Part shown: in pieces, positions 1 to 5,158 of the stretch
How the letters are laid out: each line of letters starts with the position of its first letter
How positions within the stretch are numbered: the stretch's first letter is position 1
IMG/VR virus record: IMGVR_UViG_3300031599_000051
Location: 1 to 20,608 of that record
Source of the DNA: a virus
Direction: 5' to 3' (one strand)
Length of the DNA: 20,608 nt
Made by a program: the position numbers and the translations under genes
Notes under the pieces: generated by a model
Databases searched by the model: none
The model's input: the letters and a program-made list of their open reading frames with translations, nothing else
Told to the model about the DNA's origin: nothing

Positions 1-101
1 GGTCCTGCAATTAGTACAATTACACCTACTGCTATTAACATTCCGCCATCCCATGATGTACGTTCGTCAATGCGAGATTTAATCCAATTAAGTGGGTTCA
101 T
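1..101 (-). CDS. Small membrane protein, partial (cut by left edge)
   Basis: The first 33 codons are visible and the gene continues past base 1. The start ATG at 99-101 follows a good ribosome binding site (AGGAG, then about 6 bases). The visible protein begins MNPLNWIKSRIDERTSWDGG and then enters a hydrophobic stretch rich in Leu, Ile, Val and Ala, so it is probably a short membrane protein with a charged N-terminus on the cytoplasmic side. It is divergent from the gene at 205. A late-promoter-like CTTAAATA lies upstream, but it has two mismatches to TATAAATA. I do not recognise a function. Confidence 0.7.
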   Translation of the reverse strand, partial: MNPLNWIKSRIDERTSWDGGMLIAVGVIVLIAG

Positions 102-160
102 AGTAGTTCTCCTGTTGTTATGTATTTAAGCCAAGATATTAAACTGATTATATACATACT

Positions 161-168
161 TATAAATA
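161..168 (+). promoter_or_regulatory. T4-type late promoter TATAAATA
   Basis: An exact match to the T4 late promoter core TATAAATA, recognised in T4 by gp55 with the sliding clamp. It lies 36 bases before the ATG at 205, in a non-coding gap, and points toward that gene. Confidence 0.75.
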
Positions 169-204
169 AGATAGACATCATTAACCCATTATGGAGAAAG
201 CAAT

Positions 205-489
205 ATGTTTAAATTTTTAAAGAATCTTTTTAGCTATGGACCTATTAGTACACATATAGATGCAGATAAAGTAGACCCTATTTACACCGAACCTGTAATT
301 AAAGCAGGAGTTGTTAAAGCTCCAACTACACCTATTAAGTTTCCAACTGCAAAGGTACTTAAAGGACTAACAAAAAATCAAATTGAAGAGTTAGCTAGAA
401 ATCACGGAATTGAATTAGATCGCCGAATGACTAAAGTTAATATGATTGCTGATTTTAAAAAGCAACACGGCACTAAGTCGAAGAAGTAG
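205..489 (+). CDS. Small late protein with SAP/HeH-like C-terminal domain
   Basis: This 94-residue basic protein starts after GGAG with 8-base spacing and downstream of a perfect late promoter, so it is probably expressed late and may belong to the virion or to assembly. Residues about 53-88 (LTKNQIEELARNHGIELD and following) look like a helix-extended-helix/SAP-type fold, a small module that often binds nucleic acid. The N-terminal half is Pro/Thr-rich and probably unstructured. It is convergent with the next gene, overlapping it by 17 bases at the 3' ends. The fold is assigned from sequence pattern only, and the function is unknown. Confidence 0.75.
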   Translation: MFKFLKNLFSYGPISTHIDADKVDPIYTEPVIKAGVVKAPTTPIKFPTAKVLKGLTKNQIEELARNHGIELDRRMTKVNMIADFKKQHGTKSKK

Positions 490-766
490 CTCTAGCAGCT
501 AAATGATCATGGGCTGTTGACAACCTAGTTAGCTTACGGTTGATTGTTGTAATCGCAACTTGCTGCTGACGAATTTGCTCTTCCAATGCTTGCACATACT
601 TTTGTGTAGGCAAAATCCTTTCAACACCATCTTCTCCTAACATTGCAATAGTGTTAGTACCTTGTCCCCTAATGCCGCCAGCTACTCTATTTGGATTCTT
701 ACCCGAAGACGAGTTCTCTACTGGTATGTTGCGACTGCTGTACATTTTTGCTAGATAGTTCTTCAT
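473..766 (-). CDS. Conserved-looking late phage protein with coiled coil
   Basis: The start is placed at 766 (MKNYLAK) because AAGGAAAAGAAG precedes it. An in-frame ATG at 799 has no such site and would lie upstream of the late promoter. The 97-residue product has a Gly/Asn-rich N-terminus (residues 20-37, with RVAGGIRGQG) and then a heptad-like helix (about 52-85, QKYVQALEEQIRQQQVAI), probably a coiled coil. A perfect late promoter sits 17 bases before the start, which suggests a virion or assembly role. Its first 68 bases overlap the 3' end of uvsE in another frame. I do not recognise a named family. Confidence 0.75.
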   Translation of the reverse strand: MKNYLAKMYSSRNIPVENSSSGKNPNRVAGGIRGQGTNTIAMLGEDGVERILPTQKYVQALEEQIRQQQVAITTINRKLTRLSTAHDHLAARATSST

Positions 767-1838
767 CTTCTTTTCCTTTATAATATTTATACAAGTCAAT
801 GCTTGCTAGATTCTTGCATTTACTCTCACACATAATATCTGTGTAGGGTAAGAAGCTTAATGCATAATCATTGCTTGCTTGATTAGGATACCAATCACTA
901 TGAGCTCGCAGCTTGCTTTTCTTGTAGCCTTGTTCAAGTAGTGCATTAAAGTTTGGTTGTACTGTTGTAGCAATGTCGCTAACCCATTCTGCACGACTGT
1001 AAGAATAATGTATTGCAGGCCGCACACCACGCCAGCTATCAACTATGCGCTTATATCTATCGTCGGTGGGCTGTATGTATTCACCTTCGCGGCACCAGTG
1101 ATGGTGTACGTCAAGTACGAGTGCGAGGTCGTCTGCAAGCTCGAGGCTGTGTTCGATGCCCCACTTGTTCTCGTCGTTTTCGATTGTGATAACGTTTCTT
1201 GCTTCTGGCGTGAGTTTCTTGAGTGCGGCCTTAATGCCGGCTGGACCTTTGCGGCCTGAGATATGTACGTTGCATTTAAAGTCTTGGAATGTGCGTCCGT
1301 AGCCCATCCAGCGTATGACATCAACATGGTATTCAAACTCCTCTATACTACGTTCAACAATATCTGGGTTGTCGCTAGCAAGCACAGTAAACTGGCCAGG
1401 ATGCATACTAAGCCGAACATCCAAGGAACGAGCAAGTGCGCCGACCCTTGCAAGTTTCGTCTCGCAGTAGTTGCGTACATCAGGTAGCTGCCAGTAATAA
1501 GCCCAGTCGCGCTGAGTATATACAGGAAGCACATCACTGCCAAGACGAACCATTCGTAATTCATTTGGTAATCCTCCTACGTATTCAATTAAGTTGTAGT
1601 AACTTTGTATGTTGTGGACCATAATATCCCACAGACGTTGTTCTGCAACTTCCCTTGTTTGCCTATTCAACCACTGTACTGTAGTCGACTTTGTATTTAG
1701 TGGACGCTGAATCTCTTCTAGGATTTTCTTCTTCTGTGTTTGATCTGGATGCATATACTTGCATGCAAAGCCTATACGCTGGATAGTTTGTTGATCGTTA
1801 ACATAATCGCCGCAAGTTGTAAACTTCAAATCATTCAT
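699..1838 (-). CDS. uvsE: UV-damage endonuclease UvsE/UVDE
   Basis: This protein nicks DNA 5' to UV photoproducts and starts excision repair independent of UvrABC. The 379 residues show the TIM-barrel UVDE pattern with its metal-ligand positions: SMHPGQ (H146), NVHISG (H192), ENDE (E220), LDVHHHW (D243, H245), HYS (H277), AHSDW (H313, D315) and CESKCKN (E338). The start at 1838 follows AGGAAG with 7-base spacing. The last 20 or so residues, after the usual family end, overlap the start of the gene at 473-766 and look like overprinted extension. A consensus early promoter lies about 120 bases upstream. For a marine phage in sunlit water, a repair enzyme of this type makes sense. Confidence 0.95.
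   Translation of the reverse strand: MNDLKFTTCGDYVNDQQTIQRIGFACKYMHPDQTQKKKILEEIQRPLNTKSTTVQWLNRQTREVAEQRLWDIMVHNIQSYYNLIEYVGGLPNELRMVRLGSDVLPVYTQRDWAYYWQLPDVRNYCETKLARVGALARSLDVRLSMHPGQFTVLASDNPDIVERSIEEFEYHVDVIRWMGYGRTFQDFKCNVHISGRKGPAGIKAALKKLTPEARNVITIENDENKWGIEHSLELADDLALVLDVHHHWCREGEYIQPTDDRYKRIVDSWRGVRPAIHYSYSRAEWVSDIATTVQPNFNALLEQGYKKSKLRAHSDWYPNQASNDYALSFLPYTDIMCESKCKNLASIDLYKYYKGKEDEELSSKNVQQSQHTSRELVFG
784..791 (-). promoter_or_regulatory. T4-type late promoter TATAAATA inside uvsE
   Basis: An exact TATAAATA on the minus strand, 17 bases before the ATG at 766. It lies within the uvsE reading frame, where the same bases encode part of a Leu-Tyr-Lys-Tyr-Tyr-Lys stretch. Confidence 0.75.
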
Positions 1839-1839
1839 A

Positions 1840-1986
1840 TTAAAACTTCCTATAGGAACCGTCTAGTTCGTGTGTGCCTGAATTTGATATTGCCCACGCA
1901 ATGCAGTTGTACCAAGGATAGCCAACTGCTCTGAGCTTCTTATACCATTGTTTATATAGTATAACACGTTTACTAAAGGTTGTCAA
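1840..1986 (-). CDS. Possible 48-residue protein with TTG start, upstream of uvsE
   Basis: The leader between the oxygenase gene and uvsE holds an open frame of 48 codons with no ATG. It would start at TTG 1984-1986, two bases after the stop codon of the gene before it, with a weak GGTGA site. Its stop TAA is one base before the uvsE ATG. The translation looks protein-like, with GYPWYNCIAWAISNSG in the middle and many Trp and Tyr residues. Against it, a perfect promoter (1958-1986) occupies its first codons, so the early transcript would begin inside the frame, and the same DNA can form two hairpins. It may be a real coupled gene, a remnant, or only leader RNA. Confidence 0.35.
   Translation of the reverse strand: MTTFSKRVILYKQWYKKLRAVGYPWYNCIAWAISNSGTHELDGSYRKF
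1889..1929 (-). other. Two adjacent hairpins in the uvsE leader RNA
   Basis: In the minus-strand RNA, GCAGUUG pairs perfectly with CAACUGC (1923-1929 with 1903-1909; 13-base loop). It is followed directly by AUUGC-GUGG-GCAAU (1889-1902; 5-bp stem with a 4-base loop). Both lie downstream of the early promoter and 50-90 bases before the uvsE start. There is no U-tract, so this is not an intrinsic terminator. A regulatory role is possible but unproven. Confidence 0.35.
1958..1986 (-). promoter_or_regulatory. Sigma70-type early promoter for uvsE
   Basis: TTGACA (1981-1986), a 17-base spacer ending in TGT (extended -10), and TATACT (1958-1963). Predicted start of transcription is near 1951. Confidence 0.8.
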
Positions 1987-1988
1987 GT

Positions 1989-2639
1989 TCAATCACCATG
2001 TATATTTATTTTTTCATACTTTCTTGGATAGGTATTAAAACTTATACAATATCGTTCCTCAGCCTTATTGACAGGTGTACTGTGCTCACACCAACTAGGA
2101 AATAACCATAGCATACCTTCCCAGGCCGAAACTTCAGTAGTGTATGTATTAAGCATATTTGGCTCAGCAAAGACTTGCATGCCGTGAAGTGGTTTTAATG
2201 GGCTATGAAGTGTTAGTGGAGGACTATCTTCGTTATTGCCTACTATCTTAGGATAAAATGCTCCACTTATTGAACTGCCTTCATGCCGATGAGGAATTGT
2301 TCTACTTCCTGGAGTTCCTTTATTAAGCCAACTATTCCAAATTCCAAGAGGCTCTAATCCTACTGTATCAACATAGTTGTCGACACATCTCTGCATAAGC
2401 CTTCTAAGTTCCGCATGGGTTTCTAAATGTCCTTCAGTACCCCAAGTGCTGCCATCTCCTTCATTTTTACTTTCTAACAGCCCGTGCGGAGAAATTAGGT
2501 CCGCTGCACCTTCTATAATCTCGTCTGGATCGTACATTCCTCTTAAATCGTATCCTATAAACACTGTAGGAAACGCAAGTACTGTTGTTGACTTCAGCGG
2601 CACTAATCTTTTGTTTTGAAATATTTCTGGCTGTTTCAT
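1989..2639 (-). CDS. 2OG-Fe(II) oxygenase-like protein (first of two)
   Basis: The start at 2639 (MKQPEIF) follows GAGAGGAT. A longer open frame extends into tRNA-Cys and is not the gene. The 216 residues fit the phage 2OG-Fe(II) oxygenase family often called 2OG-FeII_Oxy_5: NSWLNKG at 102-108, the probable iron-ligand region HRH (117-119) followed by GSSISGAFYP, then LFPSWCEH (H186) and a conserved Arg before the last strand (R197, RYCISFN). Members are expected to use Fe(II) and 2-oxoglutarate to hydroxylate a substrate; the substrate here is unknown. It has its own consensus promoter just after tRNA-Cys. A diverged paralogue lies at 16409-16987. Confidence 0.8.
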   Translation of the reverse strand: MKQPEIFQNKRLVPLKSTTVLAFPTVFIGYDLRGMYDPDEIIEGAADLISPHGLLESKNEGDGSTWGTEGHLETHAELRRLMQRCVDNYVDTVGLEPLGIWNSWLNKGTPGSRTIPHRHEGSSISGAFYPKIVGNNEDSPPLTLHSPLKPLHGMQVFAEPNMLNTYTTEVSAWEGMLWLFPSWCEHSTPVNKAEERYCISFNTYPRKYEKINIHGD

Positions 2640-2661
2640 TATGATCCTCTCTACACTTATA

Positions 2662-2690
2662 ATTATACTATATTTTTTAATAAAAGTCAA
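2662..2690 (-). promoter_or_regulatory. Sigma70-type early promoter for the oxygenase gene
   Basis: TTGACT (2685-2690), 17-base spacer, TATAAT (2662-2667). It sits in the gap between the tRNA-Cys 3' end and the gene, so the oxygenase need not depend on tRNA read-through. Confidence 0.8.
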
Positions 2691-2699
2691 GTAATGATT

Positions 2700-2773
2700 T
2701 GGAGAGGGTGCCCGGAGTCGAACCGAGATAAACGGATTTGCAATCCGTTGCATAGCCATTCTGCCACACCCTC
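2700..2773 (-). tRNA. tRNA-Cys (GCA)
   Basis: A cloverleaf is readable on the minus strand. The acceptor GAGGGTG pairs with CACCCTC, the anticodon loop is TTGCAAA (anticodon GCA), the T arm carries GGTTCGACTCC, the discriminator is U, and the CCA end is encoded at 2700-2702. It is the last tRNA of a five-gene array. Confidence 0.93.
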
Positions 2774-2774
2774 A

Positions 2775-2851
2775 TGGTGGACCCCACAGGACTCGAACCT
2801 GTAACCTAACCGTTATGAGCGGTCAGCTCTAACCATTTGAGCTAGAAGTCC
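2775..2851 (-). tRNA. tRNA with CAU anticodon (Met or Ile2)
   Basis: The acceptor GGACTTC pairs with GGGGTCC including G-T wobbles. The anticodon loop is CTCATAA (CAU), the T arm contains GGTTCGAGTCC, the discriminator is A, and CCA is encoded. The fully paired first base pair argues against an initiator tRNA. CAU could be elongator Met, or Ile2 reading AUA after lysidine modification; the sequence read by eye does not settle this. Confidence 0.9.
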
Positions 2852-2856
2852 GTTAG

Positions 2857-2933
2857 TGGTCGGAGTAGTAGGATTCGAACCTACGACCTCTGCGTCCCAA
2901 ACGCAGCGCACTACCAAGCTGTGCTATACTCCG
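2857..2933 (-). tRNA. tRNA-Pro (UGG)
   Basis: The acceptor CGGAGTA pairs with TACTCCG. The anticodon stem CTGCG/CGCAG encloses TTTGGGA (anticodon TGG), the T arm contains GGTTCGAATCC, the discriminator is A, and CCA is encoded. It is separated from its neighbours by 4-5 bases. Confidence 0.93.
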
Positions 2934-2937
2934 TAAT

Positions 2938-3021
2938 TGGTGGGGAGTAATGGAATCGAACCATTCATGAGCTTCCTCGGCGGATTTACAGTCCGCTGCC
3001 ACACCTTGTAGCATACTCCCC
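2938..3021 (-). tRNA. tRNA-Tyr (GUA)
   Basis: This is a class II tRNA with a long variable arm. The acceptor GGGGAGT pairs with ACTCCCC, the anticodon loop is CTGTAAA (anticodon GTA), the T arm contains GGTTCGATTCC, the discriminator is A, and CCA is encoded. Confidence 0.93.
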
Positions 3022-3026
3022 TAAAT

Positions 3027-3101
3027 TGGCATGCGAGCAGGGATTCGAACCCCGACTAACGGTTTTGGAGACCGCTGTGCTACCATTAACACCACTCACA
3101 T
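3027..3101 (-). tRNA. tRNA-Trp (CCA)
   Basis: The acceptor ATGTGAG pairs with CTCGCAT (one G-T). The anticodon stem GCGGT/ACCGT encloses CTCCAAA (anticodon CCA), the discriminator is G as expected for Trp, and the 3' CCA is encoded. It is the first tRNA of the array and lies 10 bases downstream of a terminator. Confidence 0.93.
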
Positions 3102-3111
3102 ATAAACTTTC

Positions 3112-3146
3112 AAAAAAAAAGCCCTTAACAAATAAATGCTAAGGGC
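3112..3146 (-). terminator. Intrinsic terminator upstream of the tRNA array
   Basis: In the minus-strand RNA, GCCCUUA pairs with UAAGGGC around a 12-base loop (3121-3146), followed at once by nine U residues (3112-3120). It is the clearest terminator in the window. Confidence 0.85.
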
Positions 3147-3174
3147 CGCTTAAATAACTTCTTAAAAAGTCACA

Positions 3175-3234
3175 TCAAGACAACCCCAGCTGTGCCGGGC
3201 ACCATATATAAAATAACCATATTGCTTGTCTCAT
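3175..3234 (-). CDS. Possible 19-residue hydrophobic peptide
   Basis: The ATG at 3232-3234 follows AGGAAG with 6-base spacing, on the short promoter-to-terminator transcript. The peptide is MRQAIWLFYIWCPAQLGLS, hydrophobic and aromatic over residues 4-13, long enough to insert in or lie on a membrane but short for a full transmembrane helix. Nothing can be said about function. It may be a leader peptide or a micro-protein. Confidence 0.4.
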   Translation of the reverse strand: MRQAIWLFYIWCPAQLGLS

Positions 3235-3264
3235 GTTCGTCTTCCTATTTCTTATTATGTATTA

Positions 3265-3293
3265 ACTATAACACACTTATTTAGCAGTGTCAA
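3265..3293 (-). promoter_or_regulatory. Sigma70-type early promoter ahead of the short transcript and tRNAs
   Basis: TTGACA (3288-3293), 17-base spacer ending in TGT (extended -10), TATAGT (3265-3270). The TGA inside TTGACA is the stop codon of the gene at 3290-3526. Confidence 0.82.
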
Positions 3294-3526
3294 CCGTTAA
3301 GTTCATCGTTTAATGAAAGTTCTGCATCTGGCTCAAGTTCCATTTGATGTGCTTTAACCATTTCCTCGTTTAGATCAACTCCGTCAAAGTCACCTTCTTC
3401 AAGTTTTCTAATAGCATCGGTGGCGCTTTTTGCTTGCCTTGTCCTTACTAAGTAGGTGCATATCATAACTAGGTTAGGTCTATCAAAACCGGTATTCTTC
3501 AGTGCTTGCTCAACATAAATGCTCAT
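3290..3526 (-). CDS. Small acidic phage protein, function unknown
   Basis: This 78-residue protein has an N-terminal half that may be helical (MSIYVEQALKNTGF and on to a TDAIRKLEEGDFDG stretch) and an acidic C-terminal tail. Its promoter (3572-3600) is a perfect consensus. The start at 3526 has an AAAGG site at rather long spacing (about 11 bases). An alternative start at residue 21 would lose the conserved-looking N-terminus, so I prefer 3526. The stop TGA is also part of the next promoter's -35 box. The family is not recognised. Confidence 0.7.
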   Translation of the reverse strand: MSIYVEQALKNTGFDRPNLVMICTYLVRTRQAKSATDAIRKLEEGDFDGVDLNEEMVKAHQMELEPDAELSLNDELNG

Positions 3527-3571
3527 GATATTATAGCCTTTCTAAAGCTGTGTTGTTGTTATTATAATACT

Positions 3572-3600
3572 ATTATAGCACCATTTAGGCTAAGTGTCAA
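3572..3600 (-). promoter_or_regulatory. Sigma70-type early promoter, perfect consensus
   Basis: TTGACA (3595-3600), 17-base spacer ending in TGC (extended -10), TATAAT (3572-3577). It starts 5 bases after the stop of the gene at 3605-3811 and drives the gene at 3290-3526. Confidence 0.87.
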
Positions 3601-3604
3601 CCAC

Positions 3605-3811
3605 TTAATGCTGTACTCCGTTTATAATGTCATCTAGTGCTTTTAATGTTACATTATAATGTAACGAATCTTCTTCACCCCATGTTGCACAATAGTCTTT
3701 TCCTGCGTTGTCTGCAAGTTCTTTACTGCTGTACACTCCGTGGAAACGATTCCATCCATCTCCCATTTTTTTAAAGGTATGCACGATATATATGTTAGTA
3801 GTTGTATTCAT
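3605..3811 (-). CDS. Small phage protein, function unknown
   Basis: This 68-residue protein contains IYIVHTFKKMGDGWNRFHGV followed by a helix (SKELADNAGKDYCATWGEE). The pattern suggests a small alpha/beta protein. The start at 3811 overlaps the stop of the glycosyltransferase gene (ATGA) and follows AGGA at 9 bases, so translation is probably coupled to it. A longer in-frame start at 3832 lies inside the upstream gene without a site and is rejected. No family is recognised. Confidence 0.7.
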   Translation of the reverse strand: MNTTTNIYIVHTFKKMGDGWNRFHGVYSSKELADNAGKDYCATWGEEDSLHYNVTLKALDDIINGVQH

Positions 3812-4650
3812 TTCCAGTTGTCCTGTACCCATTTGTCTTTACAGTAATGTGGATTAGGATCACCGTGGAAGACAGCAATACTTGTTTCGTTTAGTATCTT
3901 AGGATCACCTGCAAGTTGAAAGTCTCTAGTTCCTCTAGCGCCATGAGTCATTTGAGGTTTGCCTCGCATTTCCCACTTGTAACTTTGTATCCATTCTTCG
4001 GGCCAATATACATAATTGTCTTTAATTGCGAATCTAAGCCAGTCTTGATCACCTTGGAACCGTCTTGAAATACTTTGTATATCATTCATGTATTCGTGGT
4101 ACACATGTGCATGTTGGCCTGTTTCTAATCTAAATATGCTAGAATTAAACTTATCGTAATTTTTCATTACGTGTCGATTAAAGTCACGTATAATTATAAA
4201 CTCGCCCGGCCTATAAGAAAACAACTTATCCATATTCTTAAACACAATCATGTCTAGATCAAGAAATAGTATAGTGCCTTCTAGTCCTAACTTGGGATTA
4301 AAGAACATTGGTTTATACCACCAACCTTCTATGCCCGGCATAAGTTCTAAGTCAACTACTTTAATACCTAAATCTAGATTAGCAGGATTTTCTGTAAAGC
4401 ATATAAATTCGTGATCAACTGTAAGATTACGCTGGACCATACGATATAGCTTGTTCACATATTCGGGACCGTACTTGTCTCCCCATTTCAAACAAACTAC
4501 GTAGTATTTTCCAGTTGGATCAGGTGTAGCATGCGTGATCGCCGGCTGCTCTACAGGAGTTATACTCTTGTCAACGGGTCGACGCCCTTTGGTAGCATTC
4601 TTTCTTTCCTTGCGTTCCGCTTTAGTTTCACCTGTAATATACTTTTTCAT
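3808..4650 (-). CDS. GT8-like glycosyltransferase
   Basis: After a basic tail (residues 1-35), the protein has a GT-A-type fold pattern: YYVVCLKWGDKYG (49-61), FICFTENP, and the metal/nucleotide-sugar motif FLDLDMIVF (DLD at 131-133). Later come GDQDWLRFAI (acceptor region) and VFHGDPNPH near the end, as in family 8 glycosyltransferases. It is expected to move a sugar from a nucleotide-sugar donor; the acceptor could be DNA, a virion protein or a host glycan. It starts 3 bases after the QueD-like gene and overlaps the next gene by ATGA, so the three form one operon from the promoter at 5162-5190. Confidence 0.85.
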   Translation of the reverse strand: MKKYITGETKAERKERKNATKGRRPVDKSITPVEQPAITHATPDPTGKYYVVCLKWGDKYGPEYVNKLYRMVQRNLTVDHEFICFTENPANLDLGIKVVDLELMPGIEGWWYKPMFFNPKLGLEGTILFLDLDMIVFKNMDKLFSYRPGEFIIIRDFNRHVMKNYDKFNSSIFRLETGQHAHVYHEYMNDIQSISRRFQGDQDWLRFAIKDNYVYWPEEWIQSYKWEMRGKPQMTHGARGTRDFQLAGDPKILNETSIAVFHGDPNPHYCKDKWVQDNWK

Positions 4651-4653
4651 TTT

Positions 4654-5133
4654 CTAAGAATCTGTAAATTTCATCTTCTGAACTTCGAATGGTGTGTAGA
4701 TAGCACTATTAGCACCATGCTCGGAACACTCAACTGACTCACACCAACAACGGTTATCAGTTGCTTCACGTATAAGATTGTCAGCGAATGTCCACGCATG
4801 TTTAGCAAACATTTCTGCACCAACACCGTCAAACTCTCTTACTTCACACAAGTCTAAATCTTGTAGAAGATAAAATTCTTCTTTGTGTGGATCAGTAACA
4901 TCTACACAAGTTTTGTGATCAAAACTATCTTCGAGCCAAGCCTTCAAAGGTTTAAGCCCACCAAAGTCTACTGCCCAGTTTTTGTGATCTAATCCACTAC
5001 ACCCAAATGTAAATTTAAATGCTAAACTGTATCCGTGTAATAGATGACAGTGTGAATGATCTGCGTTAGGTTGACGGAACACCGCTGATAGCCCGATGTT
5101 GTGACCGTATGTTTTAGTTGAATAAAATGCCAT
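4654..5133 (-). CDS. QueD/PTPS-like protein with altered zinc site
   Basis: This 159-residue protein matches the 6-carboxytetrahydropterin/6-pyruvoyl-tetrahydropterin synthase family, which makes pterin or 7-deazaguanine (queuosine) precursors. Matching elements are C29 four residues before H33, WAVDFGGLKPLKAWL (53-67), the catalytic pair D72-H73, GAE (E107) and VEC (E135). Of the three usual zinc His positions, only H33 is kept: F19 stands for the first and Y35 for the last, with extra His at 26, 28 and 30. So the metal site is rebuilt or lost, and activity cannot be assumed. It has its own perfect promoter. No other queuosine-pathway gene is in the window. Confidence 0.85.
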   Translation of the reverse strand: MAFYSTKTYGHNIGLSAVFRQPNADHSHCHLLHGYSLAFKFTFGCSGLDHKNWAVDFGGLKPLKAWLEDSFDHKTCVDVTDPHKEEFYLLQDLDLCEVREFDGVGAEMFAKHAWTFADNLIREATDNRCWCESVECSEHGANSAIYTPFEVQKMKFTDS

Positions 5134-5158
5134 ATAGATTACCTTTTAATTGTATTAC

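Larger units (their letters stand above)
3112..3258 (-). ncRNA. Candidate short stand-alone transcript (about 147 nt)
   Basis: A consensus promoter (3265-3293) predicts a start near 3258, and the intrinsic terminator ends the RNA near 3112. Inside, GAGACAA can pair with UUGUCUU (one G-U) around the small hairpin GUGCC-CG-GCAC, and a small ACUU/AAGU hairpin precedes the terminator. The RNA also contains a 19-codon ORF with a good ribosome site, so it could be an mRNA for a tiny peptide, a regulatory RNA, or both. It could also be a leader that attenuates the downstream tRNA array. Confidence 0.4.

Noticed and set aside
517-550. Plus-strand TTGACA at 517-522 as an early promoter
   Set aside because: No acceptable -10 box follows at 16-18 bases, and it lies inside the gene at 473-766.
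957-1259. Plus-strand open frame opposite uvsE
   Set aside because: It lies wholly inside the well-supported uvsE gene, has no ribosome site, and mirrors the codon bias of the other strand.
2640-2759. N-terminal extension of the oxygenase frame
   Set aside because: The extension translates tRNA-Cys and the promoter; the ATG at 2639 has the ribosome site.
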